This document shows, piece after piece, positions 1 to 4,512 of a DNA stretch of 7,416 bases (position 1 is its first letter; every line of letters starts with the position of its first letter). Origin of the DNA: Patescibacteria group bacterium. GTDB lineage: Bacteria > Patescibacteriota > Patescibacteriia > UBA2169. The translations under genes and the position numbers were made by a program. A model generated the notes under the pieces. The model did no database searches. It saw only the letters and a list, made by a program, of their open reading frames with translations, and was not told the origin of the DNA. The DNA lies in NCBI GenBank assembly GCA_018830465.1, contig JAHJSI010000015.1, positions 1-7,416 of the forward strand, given 5' to 3'.

Positions 1-1
1 A

Positions 2-214
2 GACGACCAAATATATGACTTTACAGCATCTCTGAAACCAGACATTATTGCTTTAGGTTATGACCAAAAAGCATATACTGAAAATTTGGAAAAACAGATG
101 AAAAAACGAGGAATAGATGTAAAAGTAGCGCGATTAAAGCCATATAAACCAACAAAATATAAATCATCCAAAATAAATTTATCTGGCTCTGAAACACCAA
201 AAACATTGACATAA
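2..214 (+). CDS. Cytidylyltransferase-family nucleotidyltransferase, C-terminal 70 residues (5' truncated by window edge)
   Basis: The frame is open from the first bases of the window to TAA and gives about 70 residues. The stretch LKPDIIALGYDQ is the well known 'kPD-ialGyDQ' block of the cytidylyltransferase-like family (glycerol-3-phosphate cytidylyltransferase, archaeal-type FAD synthase, HldE C-terminal domain), where it lies in the second half of the Rossmann-like nucleotide-binding fold. Near the end, KYKSSKI sits where the family's S/T-S-x-I motif closes the active site. These enzymes transfer CMP or AMP from CTP or ATP to a phosphorylated or alcohol substrate. The substrate cannot be told from this fragment, since the HxGH motif lies outside the window. 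A consensus -35 hexamer for the next gene overlaps its last codons. Family is fairly sure; the reaction is open. Confidence 0.72.
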   Translation, partial: DDQIYDFTASLKPDIIALGYDQKAYTENLEKQMKKRGIDVKVARLKPYKPTKYKSSKINLSGSETPKTLT

Positions 215-239
215 TACCCAAAATCAACTAATATATAAT
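206..239 (+). promoter_or_regulatory. Putative sigma70 promoter for rplS
   Basis: A perfect TTGACA at 206-211 overlaps the end of the upstream gene. Seventeen bases later lies TAATAT (229-234), and a perfect TATAAT lies at 234-239 with a too-long 22-base spacer. Either -10 would start transcription at about 241-247, downstream of the ATG at 238. This favours the second in-frame ATG at 262 as the L19 start. It is a sequence match only, in AT-rich DNA. Confidence 0.45.
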
Positions 240-261
240 GGTTATATTAGATAATAAATTT

Positions 262-720
262 ATGCCAGATGACAAAAAAATAACTAAAGAGGAAGAAAAA
301 AAAGATGTTAAACAAGAACCTGTCGGAAAAACCGCAATTGAAGAAATCTCATCAGAAGAAGGAAAAAAGAAAAAAGGCAAAAAAGGCAAATCAGATTATA
401 AAAAACTTAAGCCAGAAGAAATAAGGCCTGGCATGATTGTTCGCGTACATCAAAAAATCGTTGATACAAATTCAAAAGGAGAAGAAAAAGAACGTATACA
501 GATATTTGAAGGAATGGTCTTGGCGCGCAAGCACGGAAGCGAGGCAGGAAGCACTATTACTGTTAGAAAAGTTTCAGAAGGAGTTGGCGTAGAAAAAATC
601 TTCCCTTTGAACATGCCTTCAATTGAAAAAATTGAACTTGTCAGAACCTATCGCGTGACGCAAGCAAAGCCATATTATCTGCGGACTACCAAGAAGCGGC
701 TAAAAGAGATTAAAGAATAA
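262..720 (+). CDS. rplS: Large ribosomal subunit protein bL19, with Lys/Glu-rich N-terminal extension
   Basis: This is bL19, which sits at the interface of the 50S and 30S subunits. Counted from the ATG at 262, the conserved core starts near residue 47 with KLKPEEIRPGMIVRVH, followed by ERIQIFEGMVLAR, TVRKVSEGVGVEKIFPL and RVTQAKPYYLR, all hallmark L19 blocks. The core is about 105 residues, close to the usual 110-115 total, so the first ~46 residues are an extension rich in Lys and Glu with no counterpart in E. coli L19. The frame also opens at an earlier ATG (238), adding eight residues. I prefer 262 because the likely promoter would start transcription after 238 and because MPDDKK is a natural start. 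Neither start has a clear SD site. The usual rpsP-rimM-trmD partners are absent; upstream is a cytidylyltransferase-family gene and downstream, 3 bases away, a tRNA gene. Confidence 0.95.
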   Translation: MPDDKKITKEEEKKDVKQEPVGKTAIEEISSEEGKKKKGKKGKSDYKKLKPEEIRPGMIVRVHQKIVDTNSKGEEKERIQIFEGMVLARKHGSEAGSTITVRKVSEGVGVEKIFPLNMPSIEKIELVRTYRVTQAKPYYLRTTKKRLKEIKE

Positions 721-723
721 AAA

Positions 724-800
724 GGGCGCTTAGCTCAGCTGGTTAGAGCGCTTGTTTTACACACAAGAGGCCGGGGGTTCGACTCCCTCAGCGCCCACCA
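724..800 (+). tRNA. tRNA-Val(TAC)
   Basis: It folds as a full cloverleaf. The acceptor GGGCGCT pairs with AGCGCCC, the anticodon stem CTTGT (751-755) pairs with ACAAG (763-767), and the loop TTTACAC places the anticodon TAC at 758-760. The T-loop is TTCGACT. Discriminator A is followed by an encoded CCA (798-800). It begins 3 bases after the rplS stop, so it is probably on the same transcript. Confidence 0.96.
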
Positions 801-809
801 TAGCATATA

Positions 810-838
810 TTGAACCTTTGTGTTATATTATATATAAT
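810..838 (+). promoter_or_regulatory. Sigma70 promoter of the HTH/YWGEG gene
   Basis: TTGAAC (810-815), a 17-base spacer and a perfect TATAAT (833-838) lie just after tRNA-Val. The expected transcription start is about 844-846, only ~14 bases before the ATG at 859. This start point falls inside the right arm of the inverted repeat that spans the promoter, so the transcript from it would lack the left arm. Confidence 0.7.
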
Positions 839-856
839 AATAACATAAGGGTTCGA
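810..856 (+). promoter_or_regulatory. Inverted repeat over promoter and ribosome binding site (candidate translation-blocking hairpin)
   Basis: The left arm 810-826 pairs with the right arm 840-856 over 17 positions with no mismatch and only three G.U wobbles. The inner bases 826-839 form a 14-base perfect AT palindrome, so the structure can close almost completely. The right arm contains the SD sequence AAGGG (847-851), 7 bases before the ATG at 859. RNA that reads through from rplS/tRNA-Val would bury the SD in the stem, while RNA from the internal promoter, starting near 845, would leave it free. No T-run follows, so it is not an intrinsic terminator. A DNA operator role is the main alternative. 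Confidence 0.65.
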
Positions 857-858
857 TT

Positions 859-1527
859 ATGAAATCAAAAGAAAAATCAACTGCCAGAAAGTTGCGTGAA
901 CTTGGATGGTCAATCAATGAGATTTATACAAAACTTGGGGTATCAAAGAGTAGTGTAAGTATTTGGGTTAGAGATATTGAACTTACAAAAAAGCAAAAAG
1001 CTACATTGTCCACAAAAGGCCACACAAAAGAAGCTATAGAAAAAAGGCGAAAAACCCGTCTTACAAGAGAAAACGCTCGAAGGCAAAAAATTATAGACAG
1101 CGCAAAAATAGATATTAAACAAATTTCAAAAAAAGAGCTATTTCTTATCGGTATAAGCCTATATTGGGGAGAAGGCAGTAAAACTAGACGGGGTATAGTA
1201 GAATTTTCAAATAGCGATCCTTTGCTTATTGAAATTATGATGAAATTTTTCAAAGAGAACTGCGAAGTTCCTCCTAAAAAATTCAGAGGCCATGTTTATC
1301 TACATACACATCTAGATCCTATAAAAGCAGAAAAATACTGGAGCAAAATATCAAGGATTTCGACTAAGCAGTTTTTCAAAACATCACAACAACACAATAA
1401 AGCAAGTAAAAATAAAAAAGATTCACTTCCTTATGGAACATTTTCAATATATGTCTGCAATACAAAATTATTTTTAAAGATAAAAGGGTGGATGGAAAGT
1501 ATGTATAATGTAATAATAAATAAATAG
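859..1527 (+). CDS. HTH protein with degenerate LAGLIDADG-like 'YWGEGSK' domain; possible freestanding homing-type endonuclease
   Basis: The protein has 222 residues. Residues 9-40 (ARKLRELGWSINEI, then GVSKSSVSIWVRDI) are a clear helix-turn-helix of the kind 'sv.eIa..LGVSksSVS.WvRD'. Residues 44-85 are highly basic and probably helical. Residues 92-108 (KELFLIGISLYWGEGSK) and 116-121 (FSNSDP) are signatures of an uncharacterised family seen in actinobacteria, phages and candidate phyla. The 'G-x-x-Y-W-x-E-G' helix resembles a LAGLIDADG motif, with Glu105 in the place of the catalytic acid. DNA binding is well supported; nuclease activity is an inference. It is the only plus-strand gene here with a canonical SD (AAGGG). 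It has its own promoter, a hairpin over that SD, and a TAG stop directly followed by tRNA-Leu, all of which look like a mobile insertion between tRNA genes. It could instead be a transcription regulator. Confidence 0.7.
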   Translation: MKSKEKSTARKLRELGWSINEIYTKLGVSKSSVSIWVRDIELTKKQKATLSTKGHTKEAIEKRRKTRLTRENARRQKIIDSAKIDIKQISKKELFLIGISLYWGEGSKTRRGIVEFSNSDPLLIEIMMKFFKENCEVPPKKFRGHVYLHTHLDPIKAEKYWSKISRISTKQFFKTSQQHNKASKNKKDSLPYGTFSIYVCNTKLFLKIKGWMESMYNVIINK

Positions 1528-1613
1528 GCCGCGGTGGCGGAATTGGTATACGCGATAGGTTGAGGGCCTATGCCTTTCGGGGCGTGAGGGTTCGAGTCCC
1601 TCCCGCGGCACCA
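1528..1613 (+). tRNA. tRNA-Leu(GAG)
   Basis: This is a class II tRNA of 86 bases. The acceptor GCCGCGG pairs with CCGCGGC, the anticodon stem ATAGG pairs with CCTAT, and the loop TTGAGGG gives the anticodon GAG at 1562-1564. A long variable arm (GCCTTTCGGGGC region) is typical of Leu. The T-loop is TTCGAGT and CCA is encoded (1611-1613). Its first base follows directly after the TAG stop of the upstream protein gene. Confidence 0.95.
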
Positions 1614-1619
1614 GCCTTC

Positions 1620-1662
1620 GCTATGAGTACATAGCTATGGCTGGTCTGCGACCATCTGTACT
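1620..1662 (+). other. Small stem-loops after tRNA-Leu
   Basis: GCTATG (1620-1625) pairs with CATAGC (1630-1635), and TGGTC (1642-1646) pairs with GACCA (1650-1654). As an alternative, AGTACA (1626-1631) can pair with TGTACT (1657-1662), enclosing the second hairpin. There is no T-run, so termination is unlikely. It may help tRNA 3' processing or may be chance. Confidence 0.3.
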
Positions 1663-1678
1663 AAACTAAAACAAAAAT

Positions 1679-1930
1679 ATGGGAAGGATAATAATTGGCA
1701 TAATAATGGTTTGTGCAGGATTCCTGCTAGTTTGGAAAAACGAAGCAATTATAGGATTCACAGGAATGAATACATGGGCCGAAGACAAGCTTGGTACATT
1801 TGGCGGAACGCGCATGATGTATAAGCTGATTGGATTAGCAATAATCTTCGGGGGTTTGCTTGCAATCACAAACATGCATCAAAATTTCCTGCAAGGAACT
1901 ATTGGCAAACTATTCAGCCCAAGCATATAA
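1679..1930 (+). CDS. Small two-helix membrane protein of unknown function
   Basis: The protein has 83 residues. Residues 3-19 (RIIIGIIMVCAGFLLVW) and about 48-64 (YKLIGLAIIFGGLLAIT) are hydrophobic enough to span the membrane. Between them is a conserved-looking soluble segment with WAEDKLGTFGGTR (33-45). The first helix starts right at the N-terminus and has no signal-peptide cleavage pattern. Short proteins of this build, with an acidic 'AE..LG..GGT' linker, are familiar among candidate-phyla genomes as hypothetical proteins, but I cannot name a function. The start at 1679 is the first ATG in frame; there is no SD before it, only an A-rich leader. It lies between tRNA-Leu and tRNA-Ala and is probably on the same transcript. 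Confidence 0.75.
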   Translation: MGRIIIGIIMVCAGFLLVWKNEAIIGFTGMNTWAEDKLGTFGGTRMMYKLIGLAIIFGGLLAITNMHQNFLQGTIGKLFSPSI

Positions 1931-1941
1931 ATTAACCACAA

Positions 1942-2017
1942 GGGCCGTTAGCTCAGCTGGTAGAGCACCTGCTTTGCAAGCAGGGGGTCGGGAGTTCGAG
2001 TCTCCCACGGTCCACCA
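1942..2017 (+). tRNA. tRNA-Ala(TGC)
   Basis: The acceptor GGGCCGT pairs with ACGGTCC (one G.T). The anticodon stem CCTGC (1968-1972) pairs with GCAGG, and the loop TTTGCAA gives the anticodon TGC at 1975-1977. The T-loop is TTCGAGT. Discriminator A and an encoded CCA (2015-2017) follow. The gene begins 11 bases after the stop of the membrane protein gene. Confidence 0.96.
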
Positions 2018-2018
2018 A

Positions 2019-2048
2019 AAAAAATTCATCGCGTATGGATTTTTTTTA
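2019..2048 (+). terminator. AT-rich intrinsic terminator after tRNA-Ala
   Basis: Bases 2019-2029 (A-run then TTCAT) pair with 2035-2045 (ATGGA then T-run) around the loop CGCGT, with one T.G wobble. The descending arm merges into a run of nine Ts (2040-2048... broken once later). The stem is weak in GC but the shape and the place, 2 bases after the tRNA, fit an intrinsic terminator. The next ~60 bases hold no gene. Confidence 0.55.
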
Positions 2049-2114
2049 TTCTTAAACATGCATAAAAAAATATTTTATAAAAAAAGTTGTCCACAGTTTT
2101 GAAAAAATTTTGTA

Positions 2115-2141
2115 TTGATTTTAAAAATAAAGTGTTATACT
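2115..2141 (+). promoter_or_regulatory. Extended -10 promoter for the H1-like gene
   Basis: TGTTATACT (2133-2141) is an extended -10 (TG-n-TATACT). A TTGATT at 2115-2120 lies 15 bases upstream, a short spacer that an extended -10 tolerates. Transcription would start near 2148, giving a ~69-base leader that contains a small inverted repeat, TGTGA (2166-2170) with TCACA (2180-2184). Confidence 0.5.
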
Positions 2142-2216
2142 AAAAAAGTAAACAAAAAATAAATGTGTGACAATGTCGATCACATAAAAAGAAAAATAAA
2201 TTAACTCAAAAAAAAT

Positions 2217-2357
2217 ATGCCCGCTAAAAAAAGAAAGCCAGCAAAGCGCAAGGCAACGAGAAAGCGCGCAACAAAGCGCAGAGCGCCTGCAAGAAGAAAA
2301 ACTACAAAAAAGAAAGTAACAAAAAGAAAGACAACGCGACGCCGCAAAAAGAAATAA
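2217..2357 (+). CDS. Short Lys/Arg-rich histone H1-like DNA-binding protein
   Basis: The ATG at 2217 opens a 46-residue frame ending in TAA at 2355. The product starts MPAKKRKPAKRKATRKR and is almost only Lys, Arg, Ala, Thr and Pro, with no acidic residue at all. This is the composition of the disordered C-terminal tail of histone H1 and of bacterial H1-like proteins (Hc1/AlgP tails), which bind and compact DNA through charge. There is no folded domain. Support for it being real: a promoter upstream, a strong terminator 9 bases after the stop, codons that follow the protein composition, and the fact that the opposite frame is just an Arg-codon shadow. No SD is visible, only an A-rich leader. 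RNA binding, for example to the ribosome, is an alternative role. Confidence 0.75.
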   Translation: MPAKKRKPAKRKATRKRATKRRAPARRKTTKKKVTKRKTTRRRKKK

Positions 2358-2366
2358 AAACAAAAG

Positions 2367-2400
2367 AAAACTGTCTGCCGAATCAGCAGGCAGTTTTTTT
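2367..2400 (+). terminator. Strong intrinsic terminator, likely bidirectional
   Basis: AAAACTGTCTGC (2367-2378) pairs with GCAGGCAGTTTT (2386-2397) around a 7-base loop with one G.U, and seven Ts run to 2400. On the minus strand the same stem ends in TTTTCTTTT. It therefore fits as the end of both the H1-like gene and the convergent endonuclease Q-like gene, whose stop is at 2412. Confidence 0.9.
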
Positions 2401-2411
2401 ATAACATTAAT

Positions 2412-3698
2412 TTAAAATAAAGTTTTCTGTCTATTTTTCGCGGACACTTGCTCTTCTTTTTTGAATACAGATACAACGCCATATTCGCCGTCATATCCTG
2501 GCTCAACATGGATTTCACCCTCGCGAACACGACGTATTCCTTCTATTAATTCTGGGATTCCGAAGTCCTTGATCTTATCCAAAGGCGTCTTAAGCAGAAT
2601 ATTAAACTCATTATCAATCTTCTCTATCATTGCGTCATAAGTCTCTTGAACTCGCTTTGTGTTTTTTCGCTGGGCGAACGCGTCAGCAATAATTTCTTGA
2701 AGAGGAACAATATATTTATAGTCTCCATTCTTTTGGGGCTTATCTCTATCAGCTAATTCTTCAACTCGATTATAAACGCCGATTGTAAGCAATTTTTTGC
2801 ATTTAGGGCAAATTCCTTTTAGCTTTTTTGTCTGCTTTGGGTCGCACACAAATTTGCACGCGCGATGCCCGTCATAATGATACTTGCCTTCTTCAGGATG
2901 AAACTCAATTGTATGCGAAATTTTATTTTTATTAGATTTTCCTTTTTGTAATGCTGTCTTAATATTTTTCACGGACGCATCCTCTAAATCAAATACTGTT
3001 GCTTCTCTTCCAAGATTTGGCAAGGAGTGCGCGTCTGAATTTGAAACCAAGCTTATATTATCAAGCATAGACAAACGCCAGTTCATTGGAGGATCAGAAG
3101 ATAGTCCAGTTTCAATCGCGTAAATTTTATCAGCTAAATCGCCAAAACATTCTTCAATAGTATCAAAACCGGATTTTGAACCGAAGATCGCGAACCACGG
3201 AGTCCATGCGTGCGCGGGAATGATGATAAAATCTTTTGAAACATCCCAAATTAATTTTACCATGTCAGCAACATCCATTCCCAAAATAGGCCTGCCATCT
3301 GATTTTATGTTGCCGATTTTGTCTAACTGCTTATTTAATTCTTTAACTTCTTCCAAGCCCGGCGCCCACACGCAAGTATGCATGCGACGAACTTTATCAT
3401 GGCGCTTATAAATATTAGCTATTTCTGTGGTAATAATGAACTTTGGATCTAATATACCACCTTCATCTGATACGTTAACTTTTATCTGATGTTTGCGCTT
3501 AAATGAATAGAGTCCTCCACCCACGGGCTCTAGTTCTTTTTCCATTTCTTTTACATATTGCGGATATGTAAAGTCCCCTGTACCAATCAAATCAATGCCT
3601 TTTATTTTCGCGTGTTTATATAATCCCTCAATATTAAGGTCCCGCGCTGTCGCGCGCGAGTATCTGGAGTGTAGATGTAGATCCGCAATATACTGCAT
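2412..3698 (-). CDS. Endonuclease Q-like PHP-domain protein with zinc-binding insert (deaminated-base DNA repair)
   Basis: The protein has 428 residues, near the ~400-425 of characterised EndoQ. EndoQ nicks DNA 5' of uracil, hypoxanthine and xanthine. PHP metal-site motifs are in order: DLHLHSRYS (His8, His10), GTGDFTYP (Asp42), TEI (Glu92), MHT (His107), PAHAWTPWFAIFGSKSG (His163), SNSDAHS (Asp222, His224). The 'HAWTPWF.IFGSKSGFD' block is typical of this subfamily (COG1379). Cys281, Cys285, Cys297 and Cys300 (CKFVC then CPKC) make a zinc ribbon. A helical C-terminal region follows, and the last five residues are QKTLF, like a sliding-clamp motif. The start is the ATG at 3698; there is no SD. 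It lies 46 bases after 5S on the same strand, with no strong terminator or convincing promoter between, so it may share the rRNA transcript. Family assignment is firm; activity is from the family. Confidence 0.85.
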   Translation of the reverse strand: MQYIADLHLHSRYSRATARDLNIEGLYKHAKIKGIDLIGTGDFTYPQYVKEMEKELEPVGGGLYSFKRKHQIKVNVSDEGGILDPKFIITTEIANIYKRHDKVRRMHTCVWAPGLEEVKELNKQLDKIGNIKSDGRPILGMDVADMVKLIWDVSKDFIIIPAHAWTPWFAIFGSKSGFDTIEECFGDLADKIYAIETGLSSDPPMNWRLSMLDNISLVSNSDAHSLPNLGREATVFDLEDASVKNIKTALQKGKSNKNKISHTIEFHPEEGKYHYDGHRACKFVCDPKQTKKLKGICPKCKKLLTIGVYNRVEELADRDKPQKNGDYKYIVPLQEIIADAFAQRKNTKRVQETYDAMIEKIDNEFNILLKTPLDKIKDFGIPELIEGIRRVREGEIHVEPGYDGEYGVVSVFKKEEQVSAKNRQKTLF

Positions 3699-3731
3699 AT
3701 TAGATTAGTTTATCAAAAATTGACCAATAAC

Positions 3732-3877
3732 AAAAGACAGCATTGTCTTGGCGGCTACCTACTCTCCCAACACCCCAAGGGTGTAGTACCATCGGCGCTA
3801 ATGGGCTTAACTGCTGTGTTCGGAATGGATACAGGTGTACCCCCATCGCACAGACCACCAAGACAATGCTGTCTTTT
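3732..3877 (-). repeat. 20-bp perfect processing stem around 5S rRNA
   Basis: Bases 3732-3751 pair perfectly over 20 bp with 3858-3877. The inner part is helix I of mature 5S; the outer ~10 bp would be precursor stem for RNase cleavage. Each arm can also fold alone (AAGACA, loop of 4, TGTCTT), and on the minus strand the downstream arm is followed by TTTT, so it might act as a weak terminator. Confidence 0.75.
3745..3866 (-). rRNA. rrf: 5S ribosomal RNA
   Basis: Read on the minus strand it contains the 5S hallmarks CCGAACACAGCAGTTAAG, TTAGCGCCGATGGTACT and GGGAGAGTAGG. The ends close on the pairing TTGTCTTGG with CCAAGACAA. Length is about 120 bases. The exact mature ends are uncertain by a few bases because the pairing continues outward. 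It lies about 50 bases downstream of the 23S 3' end. Confidence 0.95.
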
Positions 3878-3908
3878 AAAAAATTTTGGAAACGAGAATC
3901 TCAACTTA

Positions 3909-3924
3909 AACCACTTAAGTGGTT
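3909..3924. repeat. 16-bp palindrome at the 23S 3' end
   Basis: AACCACTTAAGTGGTT is a perfect palindrome that lies just where the 23S 3' end is expected. Part of it probably pairs with the 23S 5' end (helix 1 and the processing stem), which lies outside the window. It could also form a local hairpin. Confidence 0.5.
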
Positions 3925-4038
3925 GCGCACTCGGGCTATTAGTACTCCTTGGCTGAACATATTGCTATGCTTACACCTAGAGCCTATCAAGGTCGTAGTC
4001 TCCGACCGCCCTAATAACGAATTCTTATCTTGGGAAGT

Positions 4039-4069
<31 letters not shown>

Positions 4070-4201
4070 ACTGCCGCACGCCGCTACCCAACAATGCAAC
4101 TGGTGTCACAGTTGGTACACAGGAGGTGCGTTCCCCTCGGTCCTCTCGTACTAGAGGGGAGCTCCCGCAGAATTCAACGCCCATGGTAGATAGGAGACCG
4201 A

Positions 4202-4501
4202 CATTCTGTTACTTTGCAAAACCATATCTAAAAACTGAATTGCTCTATGGCGGTGTGCCGCGAGGCACACTCTGCATGTCGCCATGCAGTTCGGACTATA
4301 TCTTTACGCCGCATTGCGGCGCGTTTGGCGTATAGTCTCTGAGGATTCCTTTGTAATACAAAGGCCTTTCCTGCTGATTATCTGCACCTAACACATTATT
4401 ACTAAACAAATAGTAGTGTAGGATACTCGAGTCCTCTATGTCTCCATGGACTCTCCAGAGTTTCCAGCATATAGCCAAATTTATAGACAGCACGTATCTC
4501 T
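4202..4501 (-). mobile_element. Group I intron L2604, ORF-less (300 nt)
   Basis: It lies after E. coli U2604. The exon end GACAGT pairs with GCTGTC in the intron over 6 bp with U.G at the splice site (P1, 10-nt loop). The last base is G, followed by exon TCGGTC. Core elements on the minus strand are GGCTATATGCTGGAAAC, AATCAGCAGGAAAGG and AATCCTCAGAGACTATACG, then AAGATATAGTCC. These closely match the L1931 intron and look like subgroup IB. Where L1931 carries its endonuclease, this intron has a short hairpin (CCTTTG, loop, CAAAGG at 4346-4362 region). Stems GTGTGCC/GGCACAC and CTGCAT/ATGCAG follow. An open frame at 4296-4493 from a GTG is core sequence, not a gene. Confidence 0.88.
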
Positions 4502-4512
4502 ACTGTCTCACG
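4502..4512 (-). rRNA. 11-nt 23S micro-exon between introns L2593 and L2604
   Basis: On the minus strand the 11 bases CGTGAGACAGT equal E. coli 23S 2594-2604 exactly and include A2602 of the peptidyl transferase centre. The left flank is intron with terminal G (4513) and the right flank begins the next intron (4501). Both joins restore the E. coli order AACGT-CGTGAGACAGT-TCGGTC. Confidence 0.88.

Noticed and set aside
2087..2095. TTGTCCACA resembling a DnaA box in AT-rich DNA, possible origin
   Set aside because: There is only a single copy, and no dnaA, dnaN or box cluster nearby; one such match is expected by chance.
1860..2102. 80-codon plus-strand frame over tRNA-Ala
   Set aside because: It runs straight through the tRNA gene and an A/T-rich terminator; its middle part is translated tRNA.
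2166..2184. TGTGA/TCACA inverted repeat resembling a CRP site
   Set aside because: The gap is 9 bases, not the 6 of CRP sites, and it lies downstream of the likely transcription start. It is more likely a small leader hairpin or chance.
4296..4493. 65-codon minus-strand frame in the L2604 intron
   Set aside because: It starts at GTG, is made of ribozyme core sequence, and shares NLAICW and NQQER with the L1931 core only because the RNA is conserved. It has no nuclease motif.
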